DNA of 64,000 nucleotides from Paenibacillus sp. FSL W8-0426 (GCF_037969725.1 NZ_CP150203.1:6563501-6627500), one strand, 5' to 3'. Counted from the first letter of the stretch, positions 26,069 through 35,916 are shown. Numbers and translations are program-made. Notes: generated by a model from the letters alone, not told the origin.

Positions 26069-26407
26069 AGAACGATGCCTCCCGATTCATAATGGAATGT
26101 GTACGTTCGCCAGCCCTTTCCCGGACCGCACGGACATGCTCCCAATGTAATTCGGGAAACCGGTTACGACAATAATCTCTGGATCACATTCATGTTTTTG
26201 AGGCGGAAAAGCGGCTGTGATCCACCTAAAGCAACCTCCCATCATTCATGTTTAACCCTGCCTTGATCCAGTCTGAAATGCCTACAGCATCAACAAGGTA
26301 AACCCCCATCCTAATTTCTACCTCATTCAACCGCCATCTTCCAATTCCAACCTTTCCAGAATTCACGCGCTTAGTCGTAACGAGCCCTTATCCTGTTAGG
26401 GATGGGG
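26069..26407. other. long 5' region of the pectate lyase gene
   Basis: About 340 bases without a credible ORF, apart from the ribosome binding site next to 26068. I see no strong promoter hexamers or terminator. It probably holds the promoter and untranslated leader of the lyase gene. Confidence 0.4.
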
Positions 26408-26423
26408 ATGCAAACGCTTATGG
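26408..26423. promoter_or_regulatory. cre-like site upstream of pectate lyase
   Basis: ATGCAAACGCTTATGG matches the left half of the CcpA cre consensus fully and the right half partly. It shares the core TAAGCG-Y-TTGCA (minus strand) with the site upstream of the rhamnogalacturonan lyase gene. Confidence 0.4.
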
Positions 26424-26626
26424 TCTTTGCACACCTTATACATGAATTTTGGGGTTTGGGCCTCTACACGATTTATGCATCCCAGGCACGCGAATGAGGG
26501 CGAAGCAAAGCATACATGCGCCATTCTTTTGAACATAGCGCGAGTACGCTTCGCATCTCCCCCTGGAATCGTCAGATTTCCGCCAAATAAGACACCTCGG
26601 ATTCGTGGTTCGTTGATTGTTGAGCT

Positions 26627-27142
26627 TTACCGCTTAATGGAACGCGTCCAGAATCCGCCATGGAACTGTTTCGGTTCCACCGTGATGACAAACGCCTTCG
26701 GATCGAGTGCCAAAATGGTCTGGTAGAGCAGCTTCTGGTTTTTGCGTTTAGCCAAAATCTCCATCACCAGCCGATCCCCGTCCCGGCCGCTGCCAACCCA
26801 TGAGGTTACTCCGTATCCCTTATCTCTTAACGCATTCGCCAGGCTTCCGTCCATCTGGTTGCAGATCACCTTCACCGTGACGTAGCCCAATGCAATCTTC
26901 TCCTCGATCCATGCCCCCAAGAGCACGCCAAGTCCATACCCCACCGCATAGACGATCAACGCCGCAGGCTGCTTCAAATAACTGAGCACGAGATTGAGCC
27001 CCAACACGTAAATGACGATTTCGCCCATGCTGATCAGAGCTGCGATGTACTTTTGACCTTTCAGCGTCAGGATCATCCGCAGCGTATATGCCGACACGTA
27101 CACGATCTGTATCGCGAAAATGAACAACAATATTTTAAACAA
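26627..27142 (-). CDS. UPF0316/DUF2179 family membrane protein
   Basis: A 171-residue protein with three N-terminal membrane segments and a C-terminal soluble DUF2179-type domain (GYGVTSWVGSGRDGDRLVMEILAKRKN...). This matches the UPF0316 family of Bacillales in length and layout. I chose the TTG at 27142 because AGAGAGGG lies eight bases upstream; an ATG at 27181 has no ribosome binding site. Function unknown. It stands alone. Confidence 0.8.
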   Translation of the reverse strand: MFKILLFIFAIQIVYVSAYTLRMILTLKGQKYIAALISMGEIVIYVLGLNLVLSYLKQPAALIVYAVGYGLGVLLGAWIEEKIALGYVTVKVICNQMDGSLANALRDKGYGVTSWVGSGRDGDRLVMEILAKRKNQKLLYQTILALDPKAFVITVEPKQFHGGFWTRSIKR

Positions 27143-27350
27143 TCGCACATCCCTCTCTTTTCCGAACCTGGCGGGCAGCATGCGAGAAAGTACAACCTCG
27201 CTCCAACTCCGATTCGTTCTCTCGCCTGCATCTTCGTTCGACGCACCTTATCTTCATCATTGGACGTAAAGCACGAATTTTAAACGGGATGGACGAAATC
27301 TGCCCGGAAGGCATGAAAGTGCCGCGATGCGCGCGGCGGATTATGGACGT

Positions 27351-29033
27351 TCAGCGCCAAGAGGGAGGTTCAAGCTGCCGTCCGGAAGCCATCCCGGAGC
27401 TTGGCCGATAAAGCACCGTCCACAGCACAACATTGGCTACAAGCAATATGGCGAGATAGATCCAAATGCCTGCAGGCAAAGTACGCACCCATGCGTGCAG
27501 TCCCCACAGCAGGCCAATGACAGGCAAATACGCGAGAATGATCCATCCATCACTTTGCTGCGCCATGCTGAAGGACTGGGAGAATGGAGGCTGCTTCAGC
27601 AGCAGCTTGCCGGACGGCGGAATCAGCGCCAACGCGGTGAGCAGGATGACTATGAGATCAGGGACGATTCTCCACCCGAACGTCCAGCCGAACACGACGG
27701 CGTTAAGCAGATACATGGGCAGGAACACGTTGGTGGCGAACGCCTTCAGCGCCGCGCTGTACAATACCCCGTCATGCGCCAGCGGGGCGGCACGGAAGCT
27801 CCAGAATGCCTTGTAGTTCCCCGAAAATTTGAGCATGAGCACGACGGACATAATTAGAAACAACATGATATACATCGTATAGAACATCGAACTTTGCCTT
27901 AGCTCGCCCCACGACTCCGACTGCAAATAGGTGAGCCAGAACACGTAAGGCAGCACAAAGGATAAGCCGATGGAAGGATATACTTTGAGCTTGAATTCCC
28001 GTTCGTTCCGCATCATGTTCGCTGACAAGCGGAAGCAAGCCTGTTCTTCCCTAGAGCGGCACAACAATTGCGCGATGCGCCGATCCCAACGGCCACGCTT
28101 GCGCTTCGACGTTTGCCCGGAATGGGCCATTTTCTCCAGATAAAGCTCAAAGGACGGCATAAGCTTCACGTATGCAAACATGCCGATCATCGGGACAAGA
28201 ACGCCCAGCGCGGTGAAGACGTAAATCCAAGCATTCCCGCCACCGCCTAACAACCATTCAAACGCAGACGCATACCACACCGGAGGGAGAAACATCTGCC
28301 ACCAGTCTGGGGTATACACCATGTCTGTGTCGATGATGGAGAACGAGCGAATGACGAGCTGATATCCTACCGCGATGCTGATGGACAATGCGATTTGAAC
28401 CGTGTTAATCATGTCCCTGAGCCTTTCCCCGTCCAGGAATCGCATCATGAACAAATAGACCAGGGATGTGCTTACGAGCACAAGCGATACCATCAGAATG
28501 AGCTCCACCAGAAAGATGACAAAAAAGATGATGCCATGTTTGACAAACGCAGCAACGAGCGGAGCGGCCGTCAAGGAACCGGTCAGGAGCAGCAAATACA
28601 CGCCTGCATGGATGGCTCTTGCCAAGCCCACGGTTCGGGCGTTTACCGGTTTGGTCAAAATGATGTTGCGATCCCGGATATCCAGCAGCACCGCGGAAAA
28701 ATCGGAAACCATCGACGTCATGATGATGAACATCAGCATCGCCGTCACGATACTCATGGACAGGATGTAGGGGCCCATATCCCAGATCATGAAAGGCACC
28801 ATAATGATGCCCATCAACGCATAGAACCACAGGGAACGAATGTACATATTGCCGTCCTTGTTTTCCTTGGCTGCCCTGGACCCCGACAAAATGGTCGGCA
28901 CCCTGCGTCCATCCATCTGGAACTTCACCTGCAAAATCAGACGCAGCATGTCGTAATCGGCTCCCGTGCGTTCGACCAGGCCGCGAAATCGGTCCAAGAT
29001 CTGCAGCGAGCGAAAGTCCGGTCTCTCCACCAC
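27351..29033 (-). CDS. ABC transporter membrane subunit
   Basis: A 560-residue integral membrane protein with about ten to twelve hydrophobic segments, resembling the permease halves of exporter-type ABC systems in Bacillales. It starts with GTG directly after the stop of the ATPase gene, with AGGAGGTGGGC as ribosome binding site, so the two are co-translated. A basic cytoplasmic loop (about residues 300-345) precedes the second membrane half. The substrate is unknown. Confidence 0.85.
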   Translation of the reverse strand: MVERPDFRSLQILDRFRGLVERTGADYDMLRLILQVKFQMDGRRVPTILSGSRAAKENKDGNMYIRSLWFYALMGIIMVPFMIWDMGPYILSMSIVTAMLMFIIMTSMVSDFSAVLLDIRDRNIILTKPVNARTVGLARAIHAGVYLLLLTGSLTAAPLVAAFVKHGIIFFVIFLVELILMVSLVLVSTSLVYLFMMRFLDGERLRDMINTVQIALSISIAVGYQLVIRSFSIIDTDMVYTPDWWQMFLPPVWYASAFEWLLGGGGNAWIYVFTALGVLVPMIGMFAYVKLMPSFELYLEKMAHSGQTSKRKRGRWDRRIAQLLCRSREEQACFRLSANMMRNEREFKLKVYPSIGLSFVLPYVFWLTYLQSESWGELRQSSMFYTMYIMLFLIMSVVLMLKFSGNYKAFWSFRAAPLAHDGVLYSAALKAFATNVFLPMYLLNAVVFGWTFGWRIVPDLIVILLTALALIPPSGKLLLKQPPFSQSFSMAQQSDGWIILAYLPVIGLLWGLHAWVRTLPAGIWIYLAILLVANVVLWTVLYRPSSGMASGRQLEPPSWR

Positions 29034-29819
29034 TCAGCCCACCTCCTGTACAATGGACACGAAACGCTCCGCAATCGTCTTATGTTCATTGAAACCCGTC
29101 AGCTGGTTGAATACTTCCTCCAGACTGCCCTCCTTGGACTGCTGCTGCAGCTCTCTGAACGTGCCGTCCGCCATGACGCGGCCTTCCTGAATGAGCACGA
29201 TGCGGCTGCTGATCTTCTCTACCACATCCATAATGTGCGAGGAGTAGAAGATCGTCGTACCCTTGGCCGAGAGCTGAGCCATAATCTCCTTGAATACCAT
29301 GACGCTGTTGGCATCCAGCCCGCTGAGCGGTTCATCCAGAAACAGCAGATCCGGATCATGCAGCAGCGCCGAGATTAACAGCACCTTTTGCCGCATGCCT
29401 TTGGAGAAGGATGAGATGCGCGAATGATAGGATTTCTCCAGTCCAAAACAGTCCATCAGCCGCTTCGCCTTATAGTCGGCCTCCTCGTACGGAATGCCGT
29501 ACAGCTCGCCGGTAAACGTCAAATATTCCGCTGGTGTCAATTGTTCATACAGATCGGCCACTTCCGGCACGTAACCGATTCTGCGTTTGTATTCCACGCT
29601 GCCATCCTCTATATCTTGGCCAAAGATGCGGACCTTGCCCGAAAACCCCTGAACCAAACCAAGCATGATTTTGACGGTGGTGCTTTTTCCCGCGCCGTTG
29701 GGACCGATATACCCGATCATTTCTCCCCGATTTACCTCAAGATCAATGCCATTCAACACGTAACGCCCGCCATATCTCATGCGCAATCCTTCCATGGAAA
29801 GCACTTGTTGTTTATTCAT
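29034..29819 (-). CDS. ABC transporter ATP-binding protein
   Basis: A 261-residue ATPase of the CcmA/EcsA type. Walker A is GPNGAGKST at about residues 41-49, the signature region is FSKGMRQKV (a variant of LSGGQ), and Walker B is LLFLDEPLSGLD. The ATG at 29819 has GGGGAGGAATACCG upstream, preferable to a reading from 29840. It forms an operon with the 560-residue membrane subunit. Confidence 0.9.
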   Translation of the reverse strand: MNKQQVLSMEGLRMRYGGRYVLNGIDLEVNRGEMIGYIGPNGAGKSTTVKIMLGLVQGFSGKVRIFGQDIEDGSVEYKRRIGYVPEVADLYEQLTPAEYLTFTGELYGIPYEEADYKAKRLMDCFGLEKSYHSRISSFSKGMRQKVLLISALLHDPDLLFLDEPLSGLDANSVMVFKEIMAQLSAKGTTIFYSSHIMDVVEKISSRIVLIQEGRVMADGTFRELQQQSKEGSLEEVFNQLTGFNEHKTIAERFVSIVQEVG

Positions 29820-29976
29820 TCGGTATTCCTCCCCTTCCATTTGTTATCTGCAATCCCACTATTTTACCACATTTAAGTGTTCAAAAAATGATACATTGTT
29901 CGCAATTCGTTTTCCTCCGCAGTTTCTACGATCGACAATGTGCCCCATCCATGCTTTGCAGCGCCGGTAGAACAGC

Positions 29977-30001
29977 AAAAAGACGCTTCCCCGGAAGCGC
30001 C
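29977..30001 (-). terminator. terminator after the PepSY gene
   Basis: GGCGCTTCC and GGAAGCGTC form a 9-base near-perfect stem (30001-29982, minus strand), followed by TTTTT. It lies 55 bases after the first PepSY protein gene. Confidence 0.8.
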
Positions 30002-30055
30002 TCCTCTGTTCAGGCACAGCAATGCCTTTTTATAGATAAAATTATATCGTTGGAT

Positions 30056-30667
30056 TTAATCCTCATCATCAAAGTCCTGATCGAACTTCAACACTTTGCC
30101 CGTGTCGGCGTCGACATCGACGTCTGCCTCGCCCTGATCCGTTCTCAGCTCGACTTCGTACACATAGCGGCCGTCGTCATGGTCCAGCTCCACTTTGGTC
30201 ACTTTGCCGCCGCCCACTTGTTTCAACGCGATGCTCGATGCTTGGGCTGCCGTCAGCTTTACTTCTTTGGAACCCGCAGCAACCGTGCCTGTTGTGTAAT
30301 CGTCGTCATTGTCGTCATCGTCGTCATTAAGCACGGCAACAATTTTCCCGGTGTATGCATCCAAACGCACAACCGCATCGTTGCCTTTCCGGTCAATTTC
30401 GACCTCATAGAACGTTTGGCCGTTTCTGCGCTCCAAGTCCACATCGTCCACTTTCCCTTCAACCGCCTTCAAGGCTGCTGCTTTGGCCTGCGCTGCCGTC
30501 AACAGCGTTTCCGTGCCCGTTTGAGTCGTCACTTGCGAAGTCGGCTTCGACGCCTGCTGCGCGGATTGTCCACCGATGCCGCTGCTTGCCGCCGCTACGG
30601 CCGTTCCGCTCAACAATACTGCCGCCGATATCGTGCCAATCCAAAGTTTACGTTTGTTCATCATCAT
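30056..30667 (-). CDS. secreted protein with two PepSY domains
   Basis: A 203-residue exported protein. A signal peptide covers about the first 27 residues. Two PepSY repeats follow, each of the form LTAAQAKAAALKAVEGKVDDVDLERRN...YEVEIDRKG and LTAAQASSIALKQVGGGKVTKVELDHDD...YEVELRTDQG. The linker holds a long Asp/Asn run. PepSY domains are thought to inhibit or modulate proteases or act in envelope sensing. It is the last gene of a cluster with a two-component system and another PepSY protein. Confidence 0.85.
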   Translation of the reverse strand: MMMNKRKLWIGTISAAVLLSGTAVAAASSGIGGQSAQQASKPTSQVTTQTGTETLLTAAQAKAAALKAVEGKVDDVDLERRNGQTFYEVEIDRKGNDAVVRLDAYTGKIVAVLNDDDDDNDDDYTTGTVAAGSKEVKLTAAQASSIALKQVGGGKVTKVELDHDDGRYVYEVELRTDQGEADVDVDADTGKVLKFDQDFDDED

Positions 30668-30791
30668 CCATCATCTCCTCATGTCATGTTCTGATCTCGT
30701 CTACAAATACAGCTTAACCCTTAAGGATGAGAGAGCATGGAGAACAAGATTAGAATTTGATGAGAAAACGACAAACCGGTTCGCGCCCCGC

Positions 30792-31661
30792 TCAATCGTC
30801 TTCCTTATCCCACGTAACCGAGCGGATGTCGCCGGAGATGGCGTTGACCTGCACCGTAGCTTCACGGCCGTCTTCCAGATCGATGTCTACCAAGTAATAA
30901 GCAATGCCGTCGTCGGTGCTGCGCAGTTCGATGTCATCGACCTCCCCAGGCACCCTCGCCAAAGCTTTGCGTTCGGCTTCCTTTTCGGTCAAAATGTGAG
31001 CCGCACTCTCCCCATCCGACTTCCGATCGGACGGCTGCAGTTTTTTCGAGGACAGCACCTTCCCTTCATAAGGGTCGATCGTCAATTCCGCACGACTGTT
31101 GTCTGCCGCTTGGACCACGGCCGTGTATACGGGGCTGCCATCCTTCTCGATCAGTTCCAGCGATTCCACTTGTCCCACGGTCTGATTCGATAGCTCCGTT
31201 TTGACCTGCTCCCGGCTTAACAGAGGTTTCTCCTCCGATCGCTCGCCGGCTTCCAATCGTTTGATGGCTTGCACGGTTCCCGTTACCGCATCCAGCTGAA
31301 TGTCATACAGTCCCGTTTCGGAGCGAAGCTGTATCATATAGGTACGGTCTTTCAGCGTGGAGCTGACGATTTCCCCGGGGTACTGCTTCAGTACCGATTG
31401 CGCAGCTGCCTCGGCGGTCAACGTTGCCCGTCCGGATTCCCAAGGTCGCCACCACACAGCCGTCCATACAACAACTGCCGCCACAACGAGTCTCCCCACG
31501 ATCCAGCCTAGAGCACGCAGCCCGACAGTGCCCTTACGTCCGCCAACCTGCGGGATCTGATCTTGCTTCTTCATCCGGGAATGCTGTGATAGATAACCGT
31601 TATGGCTATTATGATCGTTATGGCTGTTGTGGCTGTTATAGCCGTTATGCCCGTCCTCCAT
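30792..31661 (-). CDS. membrane-anchored PepSY protein with His-Asn repeat N-terminus
   Basis: A 289-residue protein. The N-terminus holds six copies of an [H/Y]-N-[G/S/D] tripeptide, then a basic stretch and one membrane segment (about residues 50-68), then three PepSY-like repeats outside the membrane. The ATG at 31661 is supported by AAGGAGGACATGGA; the only later Met (31574) has no ribosome binding site, so the repeat is translated. It follows the histidine kinase gene. A metal-binding or low-complexity role of the His repeat is possible but not shown. Confidence 0.8.
   Translation of the reverse strand: MEDGHNGYNSHNSHNDHNSHNGYLSQHSRMKKQDQIPQVGGRKGTVGLRALGWIVGRLVVAAVVVWTAVWWRPWESGRATLTAEAAAQSVLKQYPGEIVSSTLKDRTYMIQLRSETGLYDIQLDAVTGTVQAIKRLEAGERSEEKPLLSREQVKTELSNQTVGQVESLELIEKDGSPVYTAVVQAADNSRAELTIDPYEGKVLSSKKLQPSDRKSDGESAAHILTEKEAERKALARVPGEVDDIELRSTDDGIAYYLVDIDLEDGREATVQVNAISGDIRSVTWDKEDD
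31595..31648 (-). repeat. six 9-bp tandem repeats inside the PepSY gene
   Basis: Six imperfect 9-base units (for example GGCTGTTAT on the plus strand) encode the repeated tripeptide [H/Y]-N-[G/S/D] on the minus strand. Confidence 0.85.
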
Positions 31662-31715
31662 TCCATGTCCTCCTTCCGTGCTCTATGGGTATTATAAAAG
31701 GGAAGAATGAGAAAT

Positions 31716-33092
31716 TCATGAGAACGGGACCTCCCGAGCTGCAGCCGGCAAAACGATGGACGCCTCAGTGCCTCGGCCGACACGGCTTGCAAGCTCGATT
31801 CGTGCACCTACCGCCTCGGCGATATCTTTCGCCAGCGAAAGGCCCAGCCCTGATCCGCTAATGCCTTCGCTGCGGGTTCTGGACTGTTCGACGCGATAGA
31901 AGCGGTCAAATACCTTGTCCAATTCTTCTTCGCGGATGCCGATCCCCCGGTCCACGATTCGGATCACGCAATCCCTTTTGCTTGCTTCGAGCCGGACAGC
32001 AATGTCATCCTCGCTATATTTGCGGGCATTATCCAACAGGATGAACAAAAGCTGTTTCAGCTTGCTTTCATCCGTAACTGCCCAGACGTTGTCTGGAGCT
32101 TCGCATGTCACTTTACGATGGTATGCCTCCCGAAAAGCCATGGCCGATTCCTGCACCAGTCGGGAAACATTCACCTTGTCCAGCCGCACATTCCACTGTT
32201 CGGGCTGCTTGGCCAGCTGCAGCAGTTGTTCGGTCATTTCCCGCATGCGGACCGCTTCCGACAGGATCGCATCTACCGCTTCCTCGAACACCTCCGGCTG
32301 CTCTTTGCCTCTCCGCTGCAGCAGGCTGGCATAGCTCTCGATAATGGTAAGCGGGGTCTTCAACTCATGCGATGCATCGGAAACGAACCGTTCCTGCCGT
32401 TCAAAGTTCGATTCCAGCAAATCCATCATTCGGTTGAACGTCTGGCCCATCGTGTTCAGTTCATCCTTTGAACCCGCTCCCAGCACCAGGCGTTTAAACT
32501 GGCCGCTCGACTGAATGTCGCTCATGGTGTTCGTCATCTGTTGAATCGGCCGGGTCATTCGGTTGGCCAGAATCCGGCTGGCTGCGATGGCCGGGATCAA
32601 CGCCACAACCGTGACGACGATCAGTACCGTGCGCAGCACTGCAAGGCGACTCTCCGTATCCGCAATGCTCTCGGTAACCTGCACGTTGACCACTTTGCCG
32701 TCCGGCCAAATCAAGGGCACGGACACCCACACGTAACCGGTCTGGTCGACGCGGATATATTCGGATTTTTTGGCGCTTTCGTATTTGTAGGGCTGCTTGC
32801 TCAGCTCCTCCTCGTTAAACGTCGTAACCGGTGGAGAACTGGTGCCGTCCTCGTTCACGATTCGCAGCATGCCGTTCAGCGGCGCATAAGCCCGAAGCAG
32901 ATCGTCCGGCGGAATCGCATCCGCCGACTGGCGAACCCCCGACACAATCGATTCGGCCTCGGCCTCGATTCGTTTGATTTCATTATCCATGGACATCCAT
33001 TCAAACACATAATAGATCGACAAATTCGCGGCGATTAGCAGCACGGCGAACAGGACGGAAGAGTACCCGTATATTTTGCTGCGCAGGCTCAT
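31716..33092 (-). CDS. two-component sensor histidine kinase (EnvZ/OmpR class)
   Basis: A 458-residue kinase with two membrane segments (about 9-31 and 153-174) flanking an extracellular sensor, then HAMP, then the phosphoacceptor motif SDASHELKTPL with His242. The ATPase domain has LLDNARKYS (N box), DRGIGI (G1) and GSGLGLSLAKDI (G2). Its ATG overlaps the response regulator stop by four bases (ATGA). The PepSY proteins encoded next to it may be targets or sensory partners. Confidence 0.93.
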   Translation of the reverse strand: MSLRSKIYGYSSVLFAVLLIAANLSIYYVFEWMSMDNEIKRIEAEAESIVSGVRQSADAIPPDDLLRAYAPLNGMLRIVNEDGTSSPPVTTFNEEELSKQPYKYESAKKSEYIRVDQTGYVWVSVPLIWPDGKVVNVQVTESIADTESRLAVLRTVLIVVTVVALIPAIAASRILANRMTRPIQQMTNTMSDIQSSGQFKRLVLGAGSKDELNTMGQTFNRMMDLLESNFERQERFVSDASHELKTPLTIIESYASLLQRRGKEQPEVFEEAVDAILSEAVRMREMTEQLLQLAKQPEQWNVRLDKVNVSRLVQESAMAFREAYHRKVTCEAPDNVWAVTDESKLKQLLFILLDNARKYSEDDIAVRLEASKRDCVIRIVDRGIGIREEELDKVFDRFYRVEQSRTRSEGISGSGLGLSLAKDIAEAVGARIELASRVGRGTEASIVLPAAAREVPFS

Positions 33093-33853
33093 ATCGTTTC
33101 CTTGAGCACGTAACCCACGCCACGCACGGTATGGATCAAAGGCTGCGCGAAGCCGTTATCCACCTTTTTGCGCACATAGCGGATATAGACATCCACCACG
33201 TTGGTATCGCCGTAATAGTCAAACCCCCAAACGGACTGTACGATCTGGTCGCGCGTCAGCACCTGGCGCTGGTTGCGCAGCAAATATACGAGCAGGTCGA
33301 ACTCCCGCGGCGTCAATTCGATCGGCTTGCCGTTACGCAGCACTTCACGGGTTCCTTCGTTCAGCTTCAGGTCTGCCGCAGATAACCATCCGCTCTCCGG
33401 CTCCGCCATTCCGGCATCTGACACCTGACCGCCGTTTCCCCCCTCATTCGGTCCGCCCATCGAAGAAACCGCCGCCGATGCCGCCGCGGCGCTTAACCTC
33501 AATGCTGCACGTACTCTCGCAAGCAATTCCTCAATACGGAACGGCTTCGTAATATAATCGTTGGCCCCCAGGTCAAGGCCCGAAACCTTGTCTTCCACCG
33601 AATCCTTGGCGGTCAGCAGCAAGATTGGAATCGATGCATCCTTTGCCCGGATGCGCCGCAAAACCTCGATGCCGCTCAAACCAGGCAGCATAATGTCCAG
33701 CAGAATCAAATCCCACTGACCGCCTGCATATTTCTCCAACCCTTCCGTTCCGCTGCCAGCCTTTCCTACGCGGTATCCCTCATATTGCAGCTCAATTTCC
33801 AGCAGGCGCGCAATTTTCGGCTCGTCTTCAATGACCAGCACGGCTTCATCCAT
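33089..33853 (-). CDS. response regulator, OmpR/PhoB family
   Basis: A 254-residue regulator with an N-terminal receiver domain, phosphoacceptor Asp53 in LILLDIMLPG and Lys in the TAKDS segment, and a C-terminal winged helix ending VDVYIRYVRKKV...TVRGVGYVL. The linker between the domains is unusually long and rich in Ala and Gly (about residues 120-155). I chose the ATG at 33853 with AAGGGGGAAAGC upstream. It pairs with the overlapping kinase gene. Confidence 0.93.
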   Translation of the reverse strand: MDEAVLVIEDEPKIARLLEIELQYEGYRVGKAGSGTEGLEKYAGGQWDLILLDIMLPGLSGIEVLRRIRAKDASIPILLLTAKDSVEDKVSGLDLGANDYITKPFRIEELLARVRAALRLSAAAASAAVSSMGGPNEGGNGGQVSDAGMAEPESGWLSAADLKLNEGTREVLRNGKPIELTPREFDLLVYLLRNQRQVLTRDQIVQSVWGFDYYGDTNVVDVYIRYVRKKVDNGFAQPLIHTVRGVGYVLKETI

Positions 33854-33903
33854 ACAGCTTTCCCCCTTAATCCACTTTCCAGCTCCCATATCCGATATGC
33901 GTG

Positions 33904-34551
33904 CTACAGCTTGCCCAATGCATCCTCAATGGCATCGTTTCCGGCCACAAGATCGAATGCCCTGCGATACGTCTTCTCTTCCTGCAAAGATGCCGCGATA
34001 ACGCGGGCAACATCCTCGCGCGGGATGCTTCCCGGCTTCAAGTCCGTGCCAACGGCCACTTTGCCGGTGCCCGGCTCATTCTTTAATCCGCCCGGGCGAA
34101 TGATCGTGTAGTTTAGTTCACTGTCCAACAACGCCCGATCCGCATAGTGCTTTGCCACATAATAGGGCTTGATGGCCTGGGACCATTTTTCCCGCTGATC
34201 CGCGCCAAATGCGCTGACCATAATATATCGTTTGATTCCGCGTTCTTTCGCCGCTTCCATCGTTTTCACCGCTCCGTCCAGGTCGATCAGCAGCGTTTTG
34301 TCCGCTCCCGTGGAACCGCCAGAACCTGCCGTAAATACGACTGCATCGTGATCCTTCATCGCTTCGGCAAGCTCTTCCACGCTCCCCTCCAAATCGCCAA
34401 TGACGACATGGGCGCCAAGCTGTTTCAACGATTCCGCTTGTTCAGCTTTTCGAACCATGGCGGTAACCCGGTGTGCTGCTTCTTTGGCCAGCAGTTCTAC
34501 CAGCAGTTTTCCGATCTGTCCGTTTGCTCCGATAACGAATATGTTCATCAT
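33904..34551 (-). CDS. NAD(P)-binding atypical SDR protein (YhfK-like)
   Basis: A 215-residue Rossmann-fold protein with the nucleotide-binding motif GANGQIGK at about residues 8-15. Other typical segments are AVVFTAGSGGSTGADKT, the Y-x3-K-like YYVAKHYAD and the IIRPGGL motif seen in NAD(P)H-binding SDR proteins such as B. subtilis YhfK. AAGGAGCG precedes the start. The substrate is unknown. It stands between the two-component system and the ndh operon. Confidence 0.85.
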   Translation of the reverse strand: MMNIFVIGANGQIGKLLVELLAKEAAHRVTAMVRKAEQAESLKQLGAHVVIGDLEGSVEELAEAMKDHDAVVFTAGSGGSTGADKTLLIDLDGAVKTMEAAKERGIKRYIMVSAFGADQREKWSQAIKPYYVAKHYADRALLDSELNYTIIRPGGLKNEPGTGKVAVGTDLKPGSIPREDVARVIAASLQEEKTYRRAFDLVAGNDAIEDALGKL

Positions 34552-34664
34552 AATACGCTCCTTCCGGTTATGGTGATATACGCCTTAATATACCATAACC
34601 AACCGTGGCTTTTATAACCGCTGAACAGCGCCCACTTTCTACTTGAACCAACGACGAAATAATC

Positions 34665-34690
34665 AAAAAGGCGCTCCCGAGGAGAGCGCC
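34665..34690 (-). terminator. terminator of the ndh operon
   Basis: GGCGCTC (34670-34676) and GAGCGCC (34684-34690) form a 7-bp stem followed on the minus strand by TTTTT. Confidence 0.8.
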
Positions 34691-34710
34691 CTGTTGCATT
34701 GCTACGGTTA

Positions 34711-35892
34711 TTAGTACGCCAGTGCGAACAAACCGTGAATATGGGACAAGTAACGGATGTTACTTGCTTCTTTCATCATTGTTGCAGGCAGGCCTTTCAG
34801 GCGAGTCTGGTTGCCGCCGATCATGCCGACAGCGTCTTTGCGACCCAAGCTTCCCAGTGTTCCGGAGAATACCGGCGTGAAGCTTTCCATTGCGCCACCT
34901 TTGAACATTACGCCCAGGTTGTGACCGATGGTTTCACCCATTTGCCAAGCCAGTTGTGCTGTTGGAGGGTAAGGACGAGCACCTTCGCTAGGGAAGACCA
35001 CTGCGCTGTCGCCGGCAACAAACACGTCTTTGTGGGATGTGGATTGCAGAACTTCCGTAACTTTCGCACGGCCGCGATCCACTTCGATTCCGCTGTTGGC
35101 AACAACTGCATTACCTTGGACTCCGCCTGTCCATACAAGCGTATTCGTAGGAATGGAGCTGCCGTCTTTCAGCATTACTTCGTTTTCTTTCATTTCGGTG
35201 ATCGCAACGCCGATAATGAAGTTTACGCCGCGTTTTTCCAAGCTTGTTTTTGCACGCTCAACCAGCTCTGGCGGGAACCCTGCCAGAATGGAAGGACCTG
35301 CTTCGACCGTGTAGAGGGAGATATCTTTGAAATCGATACCTTTCTCTTGGCATACGCCTGGCAGAAGGTCAGCGAATTCGCCGACAAGCTCGATACCCGT
35401 CAAGCCGCCGCCACCGATAACAAACGTAGCGTCTGCTTTGTTGCCGGATTGTTTGTAAGCATCCAGACGCGCTTCAACGTGTGCACGGATGCGGTTTGCG
35501 TCGTCAACGGATTTGAGCGTGAAGCTGTGCTCTTGCAATCCAGGAATTCCGAAGAATGCCGTTTCGCTGCCCAGGGCAACGACGAGTGCATCGTAAGAGT
35601 ATGTGGAACCGCTAGCCATCAGCACTTTTTTCTCGTCAGGTTTGATGCTGTCCACCGTATCGATTTTCAGGTTCACGTCCTTGCCGCGCAGCAATTTCTC
35701 CAATGGAAGGGCAACCGCCTTTTCGGCGATGCTTCCGGCCGCAAGACGGTGCAGCTCCGTAATGATTTGGTGCGTAGGGAAACGGTTAACGACCGTAATA
35801 GTCGCTTCTTCCGGGGTCAAGTATTTGCGCGCAGTCAGCGCAGTCAACAAACCGCCGTAGCCGCCGCCCAAGATCAAGATTTGCTTCGACAT
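34711..35892 (-). CDS. ndh: type II NADH dehydrogenase
   Basis: A 393-residue single-subunit NADH:quinone oxidoreductase. The FAD-binding motif GGGYGG is at about residues 8-13, the second dinucleotide site is FVIGGGGLTGIELVGEF, and a late VFVAGDSAV motif binds FAD. A C-terminal amphipathic stretch is expected for membrane attachment. I chose the ATG at 35892 (GGAGGATGGAT upstream). It follows a DUF1641 gene, the same order as yjlC-ndh in B. subtilis, and a Rex-like site lies upstream of the pair. Confidence 0.92.
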   Translation of the reverse strand: MSKQILILGGGYGGLLTALTARKYLTPEEATITVVNRFPTHQIITELHRLAAGSIAEKAVALPLEKLLRGKDVNLKIDTVDSIKPDEKKVLMASGSTYSYDALVVALGSETAFFGIPGLQEHSFTLKSVDDANRIRAHVEARLDAYKQSGNKADATFVIGGGGLTGIELVGEFADLLPGVCQEKGIDFKDISLYTVEAGPSILAGFPPELVERAKTSLEKRGVNFIIGVAITEMKENEVMLKDGSSIPTNTLVWTGGVQGNAVVANSGIEVDRGRAKVTEVLQSTSHKDVFVAGDSAVVFPSEGARPYPPTAQLAWQMGETIGHNLGVMFKGGAMESFTPVFSGTLGSLGRKDAVGMIGGNQTRLKGLPATMMKEASNIRYLSHIHGLFALAY

Positions 35893-35916
35893 ATCCATCC
35901 TCCGTTCTTTCTAATC

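Noticed and set aside
26427..26726. 99-codon plus-strand ORF upstream of the UPF0316 gene
   Set aside because: No ribosome binding site, no recognisable content, and it overlaps the 3' end of the UPF0316 gene on the other strand.
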